From Halomonas sp. QHL1 (GTDB lineage Bacteria; Pseudomonadota; Gammaproteobacteria; Pseudomonadales; Halomonadaceae), in the NCBI RefSeq assembly GCF_001882345.1, contig NZ_MINL01000001.1, forward strand, positions 3,481,852-3,545,851: 64,000 nt of DNA, given 5' to 3'. A program made the translations under genes and the position numbers. How positions within the stretch are numbered: position 1 is the first letter of the stretch; every line of letters starts with the position of its first letter. Positions 31,926 through 43,228 of this stretch are shown here, piece after piece. The notes below the pieces were generated by a model that made no database searches, had not been told where the DNA came from, and was given only the letters and a program-made list of their open reading frames with translations.

Positions 31926-32351
31926 TTAGCGCGGGCAGATTTCGTCGTTGCCAAAGAAGTAGCTAATTTCGCGCTCAGCGCTTTCCGGAGAATCAGAACC
32001 ATGGACAGCGTTAGCGTCGATTGTTTCCGCAAAGTCGGCGCGAATAGTGCCGGGTGCCGCTTCTTTCGGGTTAGTCGCACCCATCAGATCACGGTTTTTA
32101 GCGATAGCGCCTTCACCTTCCAGCACTTGAACAACGACCGGGCCAGAGGTCATGAAACCGACCAGATCTTTAAAGAAGGGACGCTCTTTGTGCTCTGCGT
32201 AGAAACCGCCAGCCTTCTCTTCAGAGAGCTGAACCATCTTCGCGGCAACGACTTTTAGGCCAGCTTTTTCGAAGCGGGCGATGATGTCACCGATCGCATT
32301 TTTAGCAACGGCATCAGGCTTGATAATAGAAAGAGTGCGTTCAGTAGCCAT
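31926..32351 (-). CDS. ndk: Nucleoside diphosphate kinase
   Basis: A 141-residue Ndk that balances NTP pools. [17 protein letters not shown] opens the protein and H117 in NAVHGSDS is the phosphorylated histidine. I use the ATG at 32351, which gives the usual family start and has GGAG nine bases upstream, over the ATG at 32366. Confidence 0.97.
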   Translation of the reverse strand: MATERTLSIIKPDAVAKNAIGDIIARFEKAGLKVVAAKMVQLSEEKAGGFYAEHKERPFFKDLVGFMTSGPVVVQVLEGEGAIAKNRDLMGATNPKEAAPGTIRADFAETIDANAVHGSDSPESAEREISYFFGNDEICPR

Positions 32352-32387
32352 GTTAATGGTCTCCATAAATGGGGGCTAAGCAAAATT

Positions 32388-32411
32388 GCCGCCCCAGAAA
32401 GCCGGGGCGGC
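32388..32411 (-). terminator. Stem-loop after the iscRSA genes
   Basis: GCCGCCCC and GGGGCGGC (32388-32395, 32404-32411) form a perfect eight-pair stem with an eight-base loop, followed on the minus strand by AATTTTGC. It probably ends iscRSA transcripts, although it lies 150 bases beyond iscA and close to the ndk start. A second inverted repeat (32456-32463 with 32479-32486) lies between. Confidence 0.55.
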
Positions 32412-32561
32412 CCAGAAAATAATTCGGCTAATAGCGTTTAAGCAGCTAGCGTTTTAACAAGCGTCGAGAGTTACCCGGCGCTTGTTGTTGGGTATCTAGG
32501 GGCGCGATTATAACCCTTAAGCCAGGGGATGAATACCGGTGATGAAACCTGACCGAAAAGG

Positions 32562-32888
32562 CTAAACGGTAAAGCTTTCGCCGCAGCCGCACTCATCTTT
32601 GACGTTGGGGTTGTTGAAGCGGAAAAAGCGGTTCAGCCCTTCGCTGACGTAATCCACTTCGCTGCCGTTAAGCATCTCCACTGCATCGGGGGCGACATAG
32701 ACGCTGGCACCGTGGGCTTCAAAATGGACTTCTTCGTCGCTAACCGAGTCGGCAAAATCGAGCACGTAGCTATAGCCAGAGCAGCCGCTTGGCTTGACCG
32801 AAACGCGCAGGCCGAGGCCTTGACCACGCTCATCAAGCACGTGGCGAATCTGTTGTGCGGCAGCCGGGGTAATATTGAGTGTTGCCAT
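32562..32888 (-). CDS. iscA: A-type iron-sulfur carrier IscA
   Basis: A 108-residue A-type carrier with the three conserved cysteines C36 (PSGCSGYSYVLDF), C100 and C102 (DECGCGESF). IscA delivers clusters or iron to [4Fe-4S] apoproteins. The ending NPNVKDECGCGESF is of the IscA rather than ErpA type. It follows iscS by 26 bases. The scaffold gene iscU that normally lies between them is absent. Confidence 0.9.
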   Translation of the reverse strand: MATLNITPAAAQQIRHVLDERGQGLGLRVSVKPSGCSGYSYVLDFADSVSDEEVHFEAHGASVYVAPDAVEMLNGSEVDYVSEGLNRFFRFNNPNVKDECGCGESFTV

Positions 32889-32914
32889 GAGGCGTCCTCC
32901 TTGAAAATAGTCAG

Positions 32915-34105
32915 CTAGTCAGCCGCTTGACGGGGCGGTGTACGTAAACCGCTCACCGCATGGCGTATGAGCGTTAGCGCATGATCAATGTCGGCTTCGG
33001 TGGTAAAGCGCCCGAAGCTAAAACGCAGCGATGAGAGGGCCAGTGAGCGCGGCGTGCCGATGCCGAGCAGCACGTAGGACGGGTCGACGCTGGCCGAATT
33101 GCACGCCGAACCTGTAGAAACCGCCACATCGCGGAGCGCCATCAGCAGCGATTCACCGTCGACGCCTTCAAACGCCAAGTTGAGAATGTTGGGTACGGAG
33201 CGCGGCTCTTTGTGACCCAATGGCGTATTGGAAAACACACCCTCGACGCCTTCAAGGCCGCGCAGAAAGCGCTGCTGCAAGCGCGTAATATGTGCATTGT
33301 CTTCGTTGTACTGCTGCTGCATCAGCGCAAAGGCTTCACCCATGCCCGCAATTTGGTGTGTTGGCAGGGTGCCGGAACGCATGCCGCGTTCATGGCCACC
33401 GCCATGGATCAGCGCCTCAACGCGAATATCCGGGTGGCGCTTTACATACAGCGCCCCGACGCCTTTAGGGCCGTAGGTTTTATGGCCAGACAGCGACATT
33501 AGATCAATTTGCTGGGCCACTACGTCTAAGGGAATACGCCCCACCGCCTGGGCGGCATCGGTATGAAAAGCTGCGCCAAACTCATGAGCAACCGCCGCCA
33601 GAGCAGCGATATCGTTGACGCTGCCAAGCTCGTTGTTAACCGCCATCAGTGAGACCAGCGCTGTGTCGTCGCGCATGGCGTCGCGCAGTTGTTCAGGCTG
33701 GATACAGCCATCCCGTCCCGGCGTTAGCCAGGTGACCTCAAAGCCCTCTTTCTCTAGCGCATGGGCAGTGTCAACGATGGCTTTGTGCTCAATCGTCGAG
33801 GTCACCAAGTGTAGGCCGCGTTCGCGGTTAGCGCGCATAAAACCAATCAGCGCTAGGTTGTCTGCTTCGGTGGCGCCGCTGGTCCAGACGATCTCTCTGG
33901 GATCGGCGCCAATCGCGTCGGCTACCTGACGCCGCGCCTGCTCAATCACCTGCTCTGCCTGCCAGCCCAGCATATGGCTGCGCGAAGCTGGGTTGGCAAA
34001 TAGCTGGTCAACCGTCAGGTAGCGTTGCATAACCTCAACCACGCGGGCATCCGCCGGCGCGGTGGCGGCGTAATCCAGGTAAATGGGTAGCGTGGGTGTG
34101 GTCAT
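32915..34105 (-). CDS. iscS: Cysteine desulfurase, IscS type
   Basis: A 396-residue class V PLP enzyme. The PLP lysine is K209 (LSGHKTYGPKG) and the persulfide cysteine is C335 (STGSACNSASVDPSYVL). It takes sulfur from cysteine for Fe-S clusters and tRNA thiolation. The chain ends ...RHAVSGLRTPPRQAAD and lacks the C-terminal tail that binds IscU in classical IscS, which fits the absence of iscU next door. It lies 52 bases after iscR. Confidence 0.92.
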   Translation of the reverse strand: MTTPTLPIYLDYAATAPADARVVEVMQRYLTVDQLFANPASRSHMLGWQAEQVIEQARRQVADAIGADPREIVWTSGATEADNLALIGFMRANRERGLHLVTSTIEHKAIVDTAHALEKEGFEVTWLTPGRDGCIQPEQLRDAMRDDTALVSLMAVNNELGSVNDIAALAAVAHEFGAAFHTDAAQAVGRIPLDVVAQQIDLMSLSGHKTYGPKGVGALYVKRHPDIRVEALIHGGGHERGMRSGTLPTHQIAGMGEAFALMQQQYNEDNAHITRLQQRFLRGLEGVEGVFSNTPLGHKEPRSVPNILNLAFEGVDGESLLMALRDVAVSTGSACNSASVDPSYVLLGIGTPRSLALSSLRFSFGRFTTEADIDHALTLIRHAVSGLRTPPRQAAD

Positions 34106-34157
34106 CGTTACGTTCCAGCGGTTAAGCGGTCAGGGTAATCGGGTTTATGTCGTAGGG

Positions 34158-34625
34158 TCAGGGTGAAGAGGCGAGAATGCCTGCCTCGACACGCTGCTTC
34201 TGTCGCGACGCAATACGTATGACATCAGGACGCAGCATCAGTTGTGCCAGAGTCATATCGTCAAGGAAGTGGCGGATCTGCACTGAGAGCTCGCACCACA
34301 AATGGTGGGTCAAGCAGGTGTCTCCCTGCTGGCAATCGGAAAGCCCCTGGCAGCGGGTGGCATCAACGCTTTCGTCCACCGCGTCAATCACCTTTGAAAC
34401 GCTAATCTCGTCTGCAGGCTGCGAAAGCAGGTAGCCGCCGCCTGGGCCGCGCACGCTGTTGACCAAGCCTGCACGGCGCAGGCGAGCAAAAAGCTGCTCT
34501 AAATAAGACAGCGATATCTCTTGGCGCTGGGAGATATCGCTTAGGCTGGTCGGGCCGTTGTGGGCATGCAAAGCTAAATCGAGCATGGCGGTAACGGCGT
34601 AACGGCCTTTGGTGGTCAAGCGCAT
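34158..34625 (-). CDS. iscR: Rrf2-family [2Fe-2S] regulator IscR
   Basis: A 155-residue winged-helix repressor. The ligands C92, C98, C104 and H107 ([14 protein letters not shown]) match E. coli IscR in number and spacing, so it should carry a [2Fe-2S] cluster. Holo-IscR represses its own promoter at type 1 sites; a good match lies just upstream (34687-34711). The gene precedes iscS and follows cysE, as in Pseudomonas. Confidence 0.96.
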   Translation of the reverse strand: MRLTTKGRYAVTAMLDLALHAHNGPTSLSDISQRQEISLSYLEQLFARLRRAGLVNSVRGPGGGYLLSQPADEISVSKVIDAVDESVDATRCQGLSDCQQGDTCLTHHLWCELSVQIRHFLDDMTLAQLMLRPDVIRIASRQKQRVEAGILASSP

Positions 34626-34677
34626 GGCAAGCCTCTCGACGCTGAACGCTCAGCGCACTAACGGCAAATGTGCTGCC

Positions 34678-34707
34678 ATTATGGGAAAGCCTGAGTGCTT
34701 TGGTCAA
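34678..34707 (-). promoter_or_regulatory. Predicted iscR promoter
   Basis: TTGACC (34702-34707) and CATAAT (34678-34683) on the minus strand are 18 bases apart, about 50 bases before the iscR ATG. The -35 box overlaps the end of cysE and the predicted IscR site. Confidence 0.65.
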
Positions 34708-34711
34708 CCAT
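34687..34711 (-). promoter_or_regulatory. Predicted type 1 IscR binding site
   Basis: The 25 bases on the minus strand match the published type 1 IscR consensus (ATASYYGACTRwwwYAGTCRRSTAT, recalled) at about 20 positions, and cover the -35 box of the predicted iscR promoter. This is the classical place for autorepression. Confidence 0.6.
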
Positions 34712-35591
34712 TACGCGGCGGCAGTGTTTCTTGCTCGGTCTCATGCCCCGCCTCTTGCTTAGCTGATGGCGGTGTGGCCGAGCGTTTGCCAACGCCGGGG
34801 CAGCCGGTATCGTGCTCATCCAGTATGTCGGCAAAGTCTTCATCGCGCAGCGCCGGTAATTGGCCGTCGCGGTAGTTATCATCTAGCTTGCGCAGGGTCG
34901 AGCACATGCGCTCGATACGCTCATCCACGGCGTGCATATGGTCGAGCATGGCCTGCATCGAGCGGGCTACCGGGTCGGGCATGTCCTGGCTGACGCCGTA
35001 GGCATCAAAGCCAAATTTTTGGCAGATGGCTTCGCGGCGGGCGGGGTCGACGTCCAGTGCCTCTTCCACATCCGGGTCGGCGCGTTTGACTATTTTGCCG
35101 GGAATGCCCACTACCGTGGCGCCCGGCGGTACCTCTTTGGTGACCACGGCATTAGAGCCAATTTTCGCTCCGGCACCAACGGTGAACGGGCCTAATATCT
35201 TAGCACCTGCACCGACAATGACCCCATCGCCCAAAGTAGGGTGGCGCTTGCCTTTGCTCCAGCTGGTGCCGCCCAGGGTGACACCTTGATAGAGCGTCAC
35301 GTTATCGCCGACCAGCGCCGTTTCGCCAATGACCACACCCATGCCGTGGTCAATAAAAAACCGCCGACCAATCGTGGCGCCCGGATGAATTTCAATGCCG
35401 GTGAGCCAGCGTGAAAACGTCGAGAGCGTGCGCGCCAGCCACTTGAGGTTTTTTTTCCACAGCCAGTGGCCGCAGCGGTGTAGCAGTAGGGCGTGCAGGC
35501 CGGGGTAGTTGGTCAGCACCTCAAGAAAGTTACGTGCGGCCGGGTCGCGGTCAAATACGCTGTTGATATCTTCACGTAGACGTTGAAACAT
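34704..35591 (-). CDS. cysE: Serine O-acetyltransferase
   Basis: A 295-residue enzyme that makes O-acetylserine for cysteine synthesis. The hexapeptide-repeat domain runs from about residue 65 to 170 ([42 protein letters not shown]). Residues 1-170 resemble the short EpsC/CysE form, and a C-terminal extension of about 100 residues, partly acidic and Gln/Glu rich, follows. It supplies cysteine to the desulfurase encoded downstream. The extension is of unknown role. Confidence 0.94.
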   Translation of the reverse strand: MFQRLREDINSVFDRDPAARNFLEVLTNYPGLHALLLHRCGHWLWKKNLKWLARTLSTFSRWLTGIEIHPGATIGRRFFIDHGMGVVIGETALVGDNVTLYQGVTLGGTSWSKGKRHPTLGDGVIVGAGAKILGPFTVGAGAKIGSNAVVTKEVPPGATVVGIPGKIVKRADPDVEEALDVDPARREAICQKFGFDAYGVSQDMPDPVARSMQAMLDHMHAVDERIERMCSTLRKLDDNYRDGQLPALRDEDFADILDEHDTGCPGVGKRSATPPSAKQEAGHETEQETLPPRNG

Positions 35592-35737
35592 GAGGTGTTC
35601 CTTGGCGTTAAAGGGCGGCGTCTAGCTATCGAAATACCCATAGTCGGTCAAATATCGATAGTGGAATCACGTTAGCAGAATAGCGAAGTTGGGGCGCGCA
35701 GCATCAACTTCAAGTTTAGCGTTTCCAGCCTAATAAG

Positions 35738-36490
35738 TTACGGCTTGGGTGGCTTGGTGTTCGCAGCCTTTTCAGTGGCCGACAGAATCCCGCGCAAAAT
35801 ATTCATTTCCATACGCTCAGGGCGGGCGCGCAGGTACAAGCGGCGCAGTCTCGCCATTAGCTGCCGCGGCTGATCAGGGTCGTGGAAATCTATACCAATC
35901 AGCGTGCGCTCTAAATGCTCGAAGTAGCGCTCAAGTTCGGCATGCGTTGCCAGCTCATCGTCATCACTCGCTACGACTGCGGGCGCATCAGCTTGGCTTA
36001 GCCATGCCATGCGACACTCATAGGCAAGCACCTGAACTGCTGCGGCCAAATTGAGCGAGCTAAAATCAGCATTGGTGGGGATATGCACGTGGGCGTGGCA
36101 GCGCTGCAGCTCGGCATTCGTCAAGCCGCTGTCTTCGCGGCCAAACACCAGCGCCACGCGGGCGCCTTCGGGTTGGCACTCGGTGGGTAGGCGATCAGCT
36201 AATTCCCTGGGCGAAAGCATCGGCCATGGCAGAGTACGCGAGCGCGCACTGGCGCCCACGGCCAGGGTGCAATCAGCCACCGCCTCTTCCAGTGTGGCAT
36301 GCACACTGGCTTGATGAAGGAGGTGGTCAGCGCCGGACGCGCGGGAAATGCTGTCCTGGGCAATCACTTCACAGCGGGGGGCAACGAGGGCTAAATCTGC
36401 CAGGCCCATATTGTGCATGGCGCGTGCCACGCCGCCGATATTGCCGGGATGGCTGGTGCCGATAAGAACAATGCGAATGCGCTCAAGCAT
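35738..36490 (-). CDS. trmJ: tRNA (cytidine/uridine-32-2'-O)-methyltransferase TrmJ
   Basis: A 250-residue SPOUT-class methyltransferase. IRIVLIGTSHPGNIGGVARAMHNMGL opens the fold, VALVFGREDSGLTNAEL and PTNADFSSLNLAAAVQVLAYE form the trefoil knot with the SAM site. The ATG at 36490 is used because it gives the conserved start MLERIRIVLIG; upstream in-frame codons to 36595 have no family match. Its divergent neighbour suhB is the same as in Pseudomonas. Confidence 0.94.
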   Translation of the reverse strand: MLERIRIVLIGTSHPGNIGGVARAMHNMGLADLALVAPRCEVIAQDSISRASGADHLLHQASVHATLEEAVADCTLAVGASARSRTLPWPMLSPRELADRLPTECQPEGARVALVFGREDSGLTNAELQRCHAHVHIPTNADFSSLNLAAAVQVLAYECRMAWLSQADAPAVVASDDDELATHAELERYFEHLERTLIGIDFHDPDQPRQLMARLRRLYLRARPERMEMNILRGILSATEKAANTKPPKP

Positions 36491-36659
36491 GATAAGGCTC
36501 GGTGAATAATGAAGGTGATTATTATCGCGTAAAGCGCGCAGTCTAGCATGAGTCGATGGCATGCCCGAGAGCGGTCTGCTAGAATTACGCGCCACTGGCG
36601 GCTAATTGCGCCCATTTATTATTACCCGTTCTTTAACATCACTGTGACAAGGCCCAACC

Positions 36660-37454
36660 ATGAATCCGATGGTCCAATTTACGCTGCGCGCTGCGCGTGG
36701 CGCCGTTGAACACTTCCTGCGCGTACGCGAACGTATTGAAAACGCACACGATGAATTTAACCTTGACCGCCTGCTCGATGAGACAGCGCGCAAGGCAGAA
36801 GCGACGATTGTTCAGCAGTTGGAACGCGGTTACCCCCAGCATGGAGTTACCGGCCGCTTTACCCCGCACCGTGCGGGTGAAGGCGAAGGCGCGGATATCG
36901 TCTGGAAAATTGAACCGATGCATGGCTACTCCAATTTAGCCGTTGCCGGTAAGGGCTTTGCACTCTCAGTGGTGTGTCTCATCAAAGGTCGTCCCGAACA
37001 CGCAGTGATTATCTGTCCGTTCGCCGACGATGAATATATCGCCAGCCGCGGCCGCGGCGCCCAGCACAACGACAAGCGCATGCGCGTTAGCAAGCCTACC
37101 GCCATCAGCGGCACGCGTATGGCCATGAGCCTGCCGGAAGTTTGGCTGCGCCCGCGCAATTTACCTGCCTATTTGACCGTTTCACAGCAGCTTGCCCCGC
37201 AGGTCGAAAACCTGCTGGCCACGGGCTGTGGGCTGCTGGATTTGTGTGAGTTGGCCACTGGGCGCGTGGATAGCGCTTTTGTACTCGGCCTGGAAGAGCA
37301 GGATATGCAGGTAGGCACGCTGTTCCTGAAAGAGGCGGGCGCCTTGATGGGAACGCCGGACGGCCAGCCCACGGTGAAAGTAGAAGGGCAGTTAATGGCA
37401 GCCGGGCCGCGTCTCTATAAAGCGCTGATCAAGCAGCTAACGCCGCACTTCTAA
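36660..37454 (+). CDS. suhB: Inositol-1-monophosphatase family protein SuhB
   Basis: A 264-residue Mg-dependent phosphatase fold. The usual motifs are recognisable but some have drifted: IVWKIEPMHGYSNLA in place of WIIDPIDGTTNF, and LDLCELATGRVDSAFVLGLEEQDMQVG in place of the second metal motif WDxAAG. GGxxL is not obvious. In E. coli SuhB also joins the rRNA antitermination complex. The altered metal motifs suggest weak or no phosphatase activity and a mainly structural role. A strong terminator follows the gene. Confidence 0.85.
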   Translation: MNPMVQFTLRAARGAVEHFLRVRERIENAHDEFNLDRLLDETARKAEATIVQQLERGYPQHGVTGRFTPHRAGEGEGADIVWKIEPMHGYSNLAVAGKGFALSVVCLIKGRPEHAVIICPFADDEYIASRGRGAQHNDKRMRVSKPTAISGTRMAMSLPEVWLRPRNLPAYLTVSQQLAPQVENLLATGCGLLDLCELATGRVDSAFVLGLEEQDMQVGTLFLKEAGALMGTPDGQPTVKVEGQLMAAGPRLYKALIKQLTPHF

Positions 37455-37495
37455 GCAGCGCTGCTGAATCTTTCAAGACATAAGTTTTAAAGACG

Positions 37496-37534
37496 AAAAA
37501 AGGCCCCTGCTGGGTTCCCAGCAGGGGCCTTTTT
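37496..37534. terminator. Strong bidirectional terminator between suhB and secF
   Basis: A 14-pair perfect stem (37501-37514 with 37517-37530), two-base loop, flanked by A- and T-runs. It serves the convergent suhB and secF transcripts. Confidence 0.95.
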
Positions 37535-37568
37535 GTAGGCTAAATAAGAGGAGTAAAGAGATGCGCCG

Positions 37569-38495
37569 TTAAGGCAGCTCTTCCTCTTCTTCGTCGAGCT
37601 CTTTCTTGGTGGGAATCAAATCTTCTCGCGACAGCTTCAGCGGTAGCAGCAGCGCCGCGGCAATATAGATAGACGAGAATGTGCCCACAACGATACCGAC
37701 CAGCAGCGCAATGGCGAAGTTCTCAATCATATCGCCGCCAAGCAGTAGCAGCGCGAGCAGTACCAGTATAGTTGTGCCCGAGGTTGCCAGGGTGCGCGAG
37801 AGCGTGGCGTTAATCGCTTCGTTGAATATCTGCGGCATATCGTCGATACGCGAGGTGCGGATGGCTTCGCGGACGCGATCATAAACCACAATGGTATCGT
37901 TCAACGAGTAGCCGATAACTGCTAGGATCGCCGCCAATACGGTAAGGTCGAAATCGAGCTGAAACAGCGCAAAAACGCCCACCACAATCAGTACATCGTG
38001 CATCAGTGCCAGCAGTGCGCCAATCGCAAACTTGTACTGGAAGCGAAAGGCAACGTAGATCATGACTACGCCGAGTGCTACCAGCAGGCCTAGGCCGCTT
38101 TGATCACGCAGTTGGTCACCAACTTGGGAGCCCACAAACTCAGAGCGAACAAGGTCAACGCTATCGCCACTCGCGCGCAGCAGGTTAACGACCTCAGCGC
38201 CCACATCGGCATCAAACGCCTGCTGAAGGCGGATCAATACTTCGGTTGATGCCCCAAATGTCTGTACGGAGACATCCTGAAAGCCGCTCTCTTCAAGCAG
38301 CACACGGATAGCGTCCAGAGAGGGCGCAGCGCCATAGCGCACCTCTACGAGTGTGCCGCCAGTAAAGTCCAACCCTAGGTTGAGCTGCTGGAGCAGGATG
38401 GCACCAATCGACACGATAAGTAGCACGGCGGAGACGACAAACGCGATGTTGCGTCGTCCCATAAAGTCGATTTGCAGGTGTGATATGGGTTTCAT
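37569..38495 (-). CDS. secF: Protein translocase subunit SecF
   Basis: A 308-residue RND-type membrane protein with six helices; GLDFTGGTLVEVRYG lies in the first periplasmic domain and GYSLNDTIVVYDRVRE is the family signature. SecDF uses proton (or sodium) motive force to pull proteins out of SecYEG. The ATG at 38495 has GAGG five bases upstream and is preferred over GTG 38501. It is the last gene of tgt-yajC-secD-secF. Confidence 0.96.
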   Translation of the reverse strand: MKPISHLQIDFMGRRNIAFVVSAVLLIVSIGAILLQQLNLGLDFTGGTLVEVRYGAAPSLDAIRVLLEESGFQDVSVQTFGASTEVLIRLQQAFDADVGAEVVNLLRASGDSVDLVRSEFVGSQVGDQLRDQSGLGLLVALGVVMIYVAFRFQYKFAIGALLALMHDVLIVVGVFALFQLDFDLTVLAAILAVIGYSLNDTIVVYDRVREAIRTSRIDDMPQIFNEAINATLSRTLATSGTTILVLLALLLLGGDMIENFAIALLVGIVVGTFSSIYIAAALLLPLKLSREDLIPTKKELDEEEEELP

Positions 38496-38529
38496 TACCA
38501 CCTCTTAAGTTCTGGGCTAAGCACGTGGA

Positions 38530-40383
38530 TTAAATCCACAGCTTTTTGACGGGTTTGCTGCCATAGGCCAAGTTGACCATGGCGCGAGTCACCATCAGAG
38601 CGGTGAACAGCGACGTCAAAATGCCGATAGAGAGTGTGACGGCGAAACCTTTCACCGGGCCGGAGCCAATCGAGAACAGGATAACGGCCACCAGTAGCGT
38701 GGTGATGTTGGCGTCGACGATGGAGGTGAAGGCGCGCTCATAACCGGCTTGGATCGCCTGCTGAACCGACATTCCATTGCGCAGCTCTTCGCGTATTCGC
38801 TCGAAAATAAGCACGTTGGCGTCCACCGCCATACCCAGCGTCAGTACGATGCCAGCAATACCCGGCAGCGTCAGCGTGGCGCCCAACATCGACATCACCG
38901 CGACCAGCAGCGTTAAGTTAAGCGCCAGGGCGATATTGGCAAACACGCCAAACACCTTGTAGCGCACCAGCATAAACAGCACGACCAGCAGCAGGCCGAT
39001 CTGTACCGAAAGCAGGCCCCGCTCGATGTTTTCAGCGCCCAAGCTTGGCCCGATCGTGCGCTCTTGCACAAAGTAGATGGGCGCGGCAAGGGAGCCAGAA
39101 CGCAGCAGCAGCGCCAGTTCAGCGGCTTCCGTTGGCGAGTCTAGGCCGGTGATCCGAAAGCTGTTGCCCAGAGCGCTTTGAATCGTTGCCAGACTGATCA
39201 GGCCGCGCTCAACGTAAGGCTCGCGTTCAATGGTCTCTTCACCCGTTTCCGGGTCGGTCACCACGGTATCTTCGCTCTTATGCTCAATGAACAGCACCGC
39301 CATGTTGCGGCCGATATTGGTGCGCGTGGCGCGGTTCATCAACGTACCGCCGGTGCCGTCCAAATCAATGTTGACCTGCGGGCGGCCATTCTCATCAAAA
39401 CTGTTGCTGGCGCTGGAAACGCTATCGCCGGTAATGATCACATCGCGCATTAGCTCGGCAGAGCGCGAAGGTTCATTTCGGAAGGTAAGGGTTTCCGTTT
39501 CGTTATCCGGGGTGTCGTTGCGCGCTTCCAGGCGAAATTCCAGGTTAGCCGTTGCGCCAACAATGCGCTTAGCTGCCACGGTGTCCTGGATGCCGGGCAG
39601 TTCCACGACGATCTGGTTGGGGCCTTGGCGCTGCACCATAGGCTCAGCCACACCCAGTTCGTTGACCCGGTTGCGTAAGGTGGTCAAGTTCTGGTTGATC
39701 GCGTAATCCTGAATTTCGCTGACCGACTGGTCGCTAAGCGTCATTACTAGCGAGGAAGCACGGCCATCACCTTCGCTACTATATTCAAACTCAGGGAAGT
39801 CGCGGCTGATCAGGCTACGTGCCGTATCGCGATCTTCGGCGCTGGCGAAATCGATCGACAGCGTGCGCTCTTCGACTTCAGTGTTGCGGTAGCGGAGACG
39901 CTCACTGCGCAGCAGTTCACGCATAGCGCTGGCGTTGACTTCCAGACGCTGGGTTAGCGCAGCGTCCATATCCACTTCGAGCAGGAAGTGAACGCCACCG
40001 CGCAGATCAAGGCCCAGCGTCATGGGCGAGGCGGAAAACGCCTGCAGCCACTCGGGCGTTGCTTCGGCGAGGTTCAGCGCTACCGTTGCCTCATCGCCTA
40101 AAAGGTCGGTGGCAATGTCGCGTGCGGGGAGTTGATCGTCGTCATGGCGTAAACGAATGAGCCACTGCCCGTTCTCTTCTTCGAGCGCTTTGACCTCAAT
40201 ATCGTTTTCGCTGAGAGCGGTTTCGACGCGGTCTATTTGACGCTCATCCAACGAATCGCCTTGGGCGCTGCTGATTTGGATGGCGGGGTCTTCGGGGAAT
40301 AGATTGGGAAGCGAGTAGATAAGGCCAACCACCAGGACGACCAGTATCAGTAGATACTTCCACAGGGGGTAACGGTTGAGCAT
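38530..40383 (-). CDS. secD: Protein translocase subunit SecD
   Basis: A 617-residue SecD. The first helix is at about residues 10-28; the large periplasmic domain with LGLDLRGGVHFLLEVD follows, then five helices from about 455 with GMAVDANVLIFERIREEL. The start is set at 40383 (MLNRYPLWKYLLIL), the family start; upstream in-frame ATGs fall inside a hairpin-bearing spacer. An acidic periplasmic stretch, ETGEETIEREPYVERG, lies near residue 400. Confidence 0.96.
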   Translation of the reverse strand: MLNRYPLWKYLLILVVLVVGLIYSLPNLFPEDPAIQISSAQGDSLDERQIDRVETALSENDIEVKALEEENGQWLIRLRHDDDQLPARDIATDLLGDEATVALNLAEATPEWLQAFSASPMTLGLDLRGGVHFLLEVDMDAALTQRLEVNASAMRELLRSERLRYRNTEVEERTLSIDFASAEDRDTARSLISRDFPEFEYSSEGDGRASSLVMTLSDQSVSEIQDYAINQNLTTLRNRVNELGVAEPMVQRQGPNQIVVELPGIQDTVAAKRIVGATANLEFRLEARNDTPDNETETLTFRNEPSRSAELMRDVIITGDSVSSASNSFDENGRPQVNIDLDGTGGTLMNRATRTNIGRNMAVLFIEHKSEDTVVTDPETGEETIEREPYVERGLISLATIQSALGNSFRITGLDSPTEAAELALLLRSGSLAAPIYFVQERTIGPSLGAENIERGLLSVQIGLLLVVLFMLVRYKVFGVFANIALALNLTLLVAVMSMLGATLTLPGIAGIVLTLGMAVDANVLIFERIREELRNGMSVQQAIQAGYERAFTSIVDANITTLLVAVILFSIGSGPVKGFAVTLSIGILTSLFTALMVTRAMVNLAYGSKPVKKLWI

Positions 40384-40468
40384 GCAAGCCCTGCCTTCAA
40401 TTACAAACGGAATGCTGTGCAAGGACATGCCGTGCACAGCAAAGTTCACCATCATTCATACCATGTCA

Positions 40469-40504
40469 CCCCTGCCGGGGTGGCTGGCACTGGCTCGGCA
40501 GGGG
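40469..40504 (-). other. Stem-loop in the yajC-secD spacer
   Basis: CCCCTGCCG and CGGCAGGGG pair perfectly (nine pairs) around an 18-base loop, 12 bases after the yajC stop. No U-tract follows, so an mRNA-stability or translation role is likelier than termination. Confidence 0.5.
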
Positions 40505-40515
40505 GATTACAGGGT

Positions 40516-40842
40516 TTAGATGGACTTGATGGTGCCTTTAGGCAGTACGGCGGCAACGGCGTTCTTCTGCACGTTAACTTCGGTGCCTTCAGAGATCTCG
40601 ATGGTCAGGAATTCGTCGCTCACCTTCGTGATACGACCCACCAAACCACCGCCAATGACGATCTCATCACCTTTGTCCAGGTTGCTGACCAGTTGCTTGT
40701 GCTGCTTAGCGCGCTTGGCCTGCGGGCGCCACAACAGGAAGTAGAAAATCAGCACGAAGCCGACCAGCATGACGATTTGCGCAATACCACCGCCAGCGGC
40801 GGCTTCTTGGGCATGGGCTGGTGAGATGAAGAAATCCAGCAT
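40516..40842 (-). CDS. yajC: Sec translocon accessory subunit YajC
   Basis: A 108-residue inner-membrane protein with one helix (about 20-40, IVMLVGFVLIFYFLLWRPQ) followed by the conserved RPQAKRAKQHKQLVSNLDKGDEIVIGGGLVG. It copurifies with SecDF. It lies between tgt and secD as usual. Confidence 0.96.
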   Translation of the reverse strand: MLDFFISPAHAQEAAAGGGIAQIVMLVGFVLIFYFLLWRPQAKRAKQHKQLVSNLDKGDEIVIGGGLVGRITKVSDEFLTIEISEGTEVNVQKNAVAAVLPKGTIKSI

Positions 40843-40858
40843 TACAGAGAACTCCTGA

Positions 40859-40930
40859 GTTAGAAAACGTCTGGGTTAGAAAAGCTTAGGTTTAATAAAG
40901 CTTAAAAAGCATGGTTTTTAAAAGCATAGC
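40859..40930. repeat. Degenerate 15-16 base tandem repeat upstream of yajC
   Basis: GTTAGAAAA recurs at 40859 and 40875, AAAGCTTA at 40881 and 40897, and AAAAGCAT at 40905 and 40920, so the whole stretch is about four to five decayed units of 15-16 bases. Confidence 0.6.
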
Positions 40931-40943
40931 CAAGCAGTTTAAA

Positions 40944-40963
40944 CCACGCGCCAAGGCGCGTGG
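40944..40963 (-). terminator. Stem-loop directly after tgt
   Basis: CCACGCGCC and GGCGCGTGG form a nine-pair stem with a two-base AA/TT loop, three bases past the tgt stop. The minus-strand tail is TTTAAACT, so termination is probably partial. Confidence 0.5.
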
Positions 40964-40966
40964 CGA

Positions 40967-43191
<2,225 letters not shown>

Positions 43192-43228
43192 GGCGTATAA
43201 CTCTTAGCGTTGTTCAAACAGGCGGCAT

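Noticed and set aside
35623-35651. cysE promoter with TTGACC and TAGCTA
   Set aside because: The -35 is reasonable but the -10 is poor, so I did not list it as a feature.
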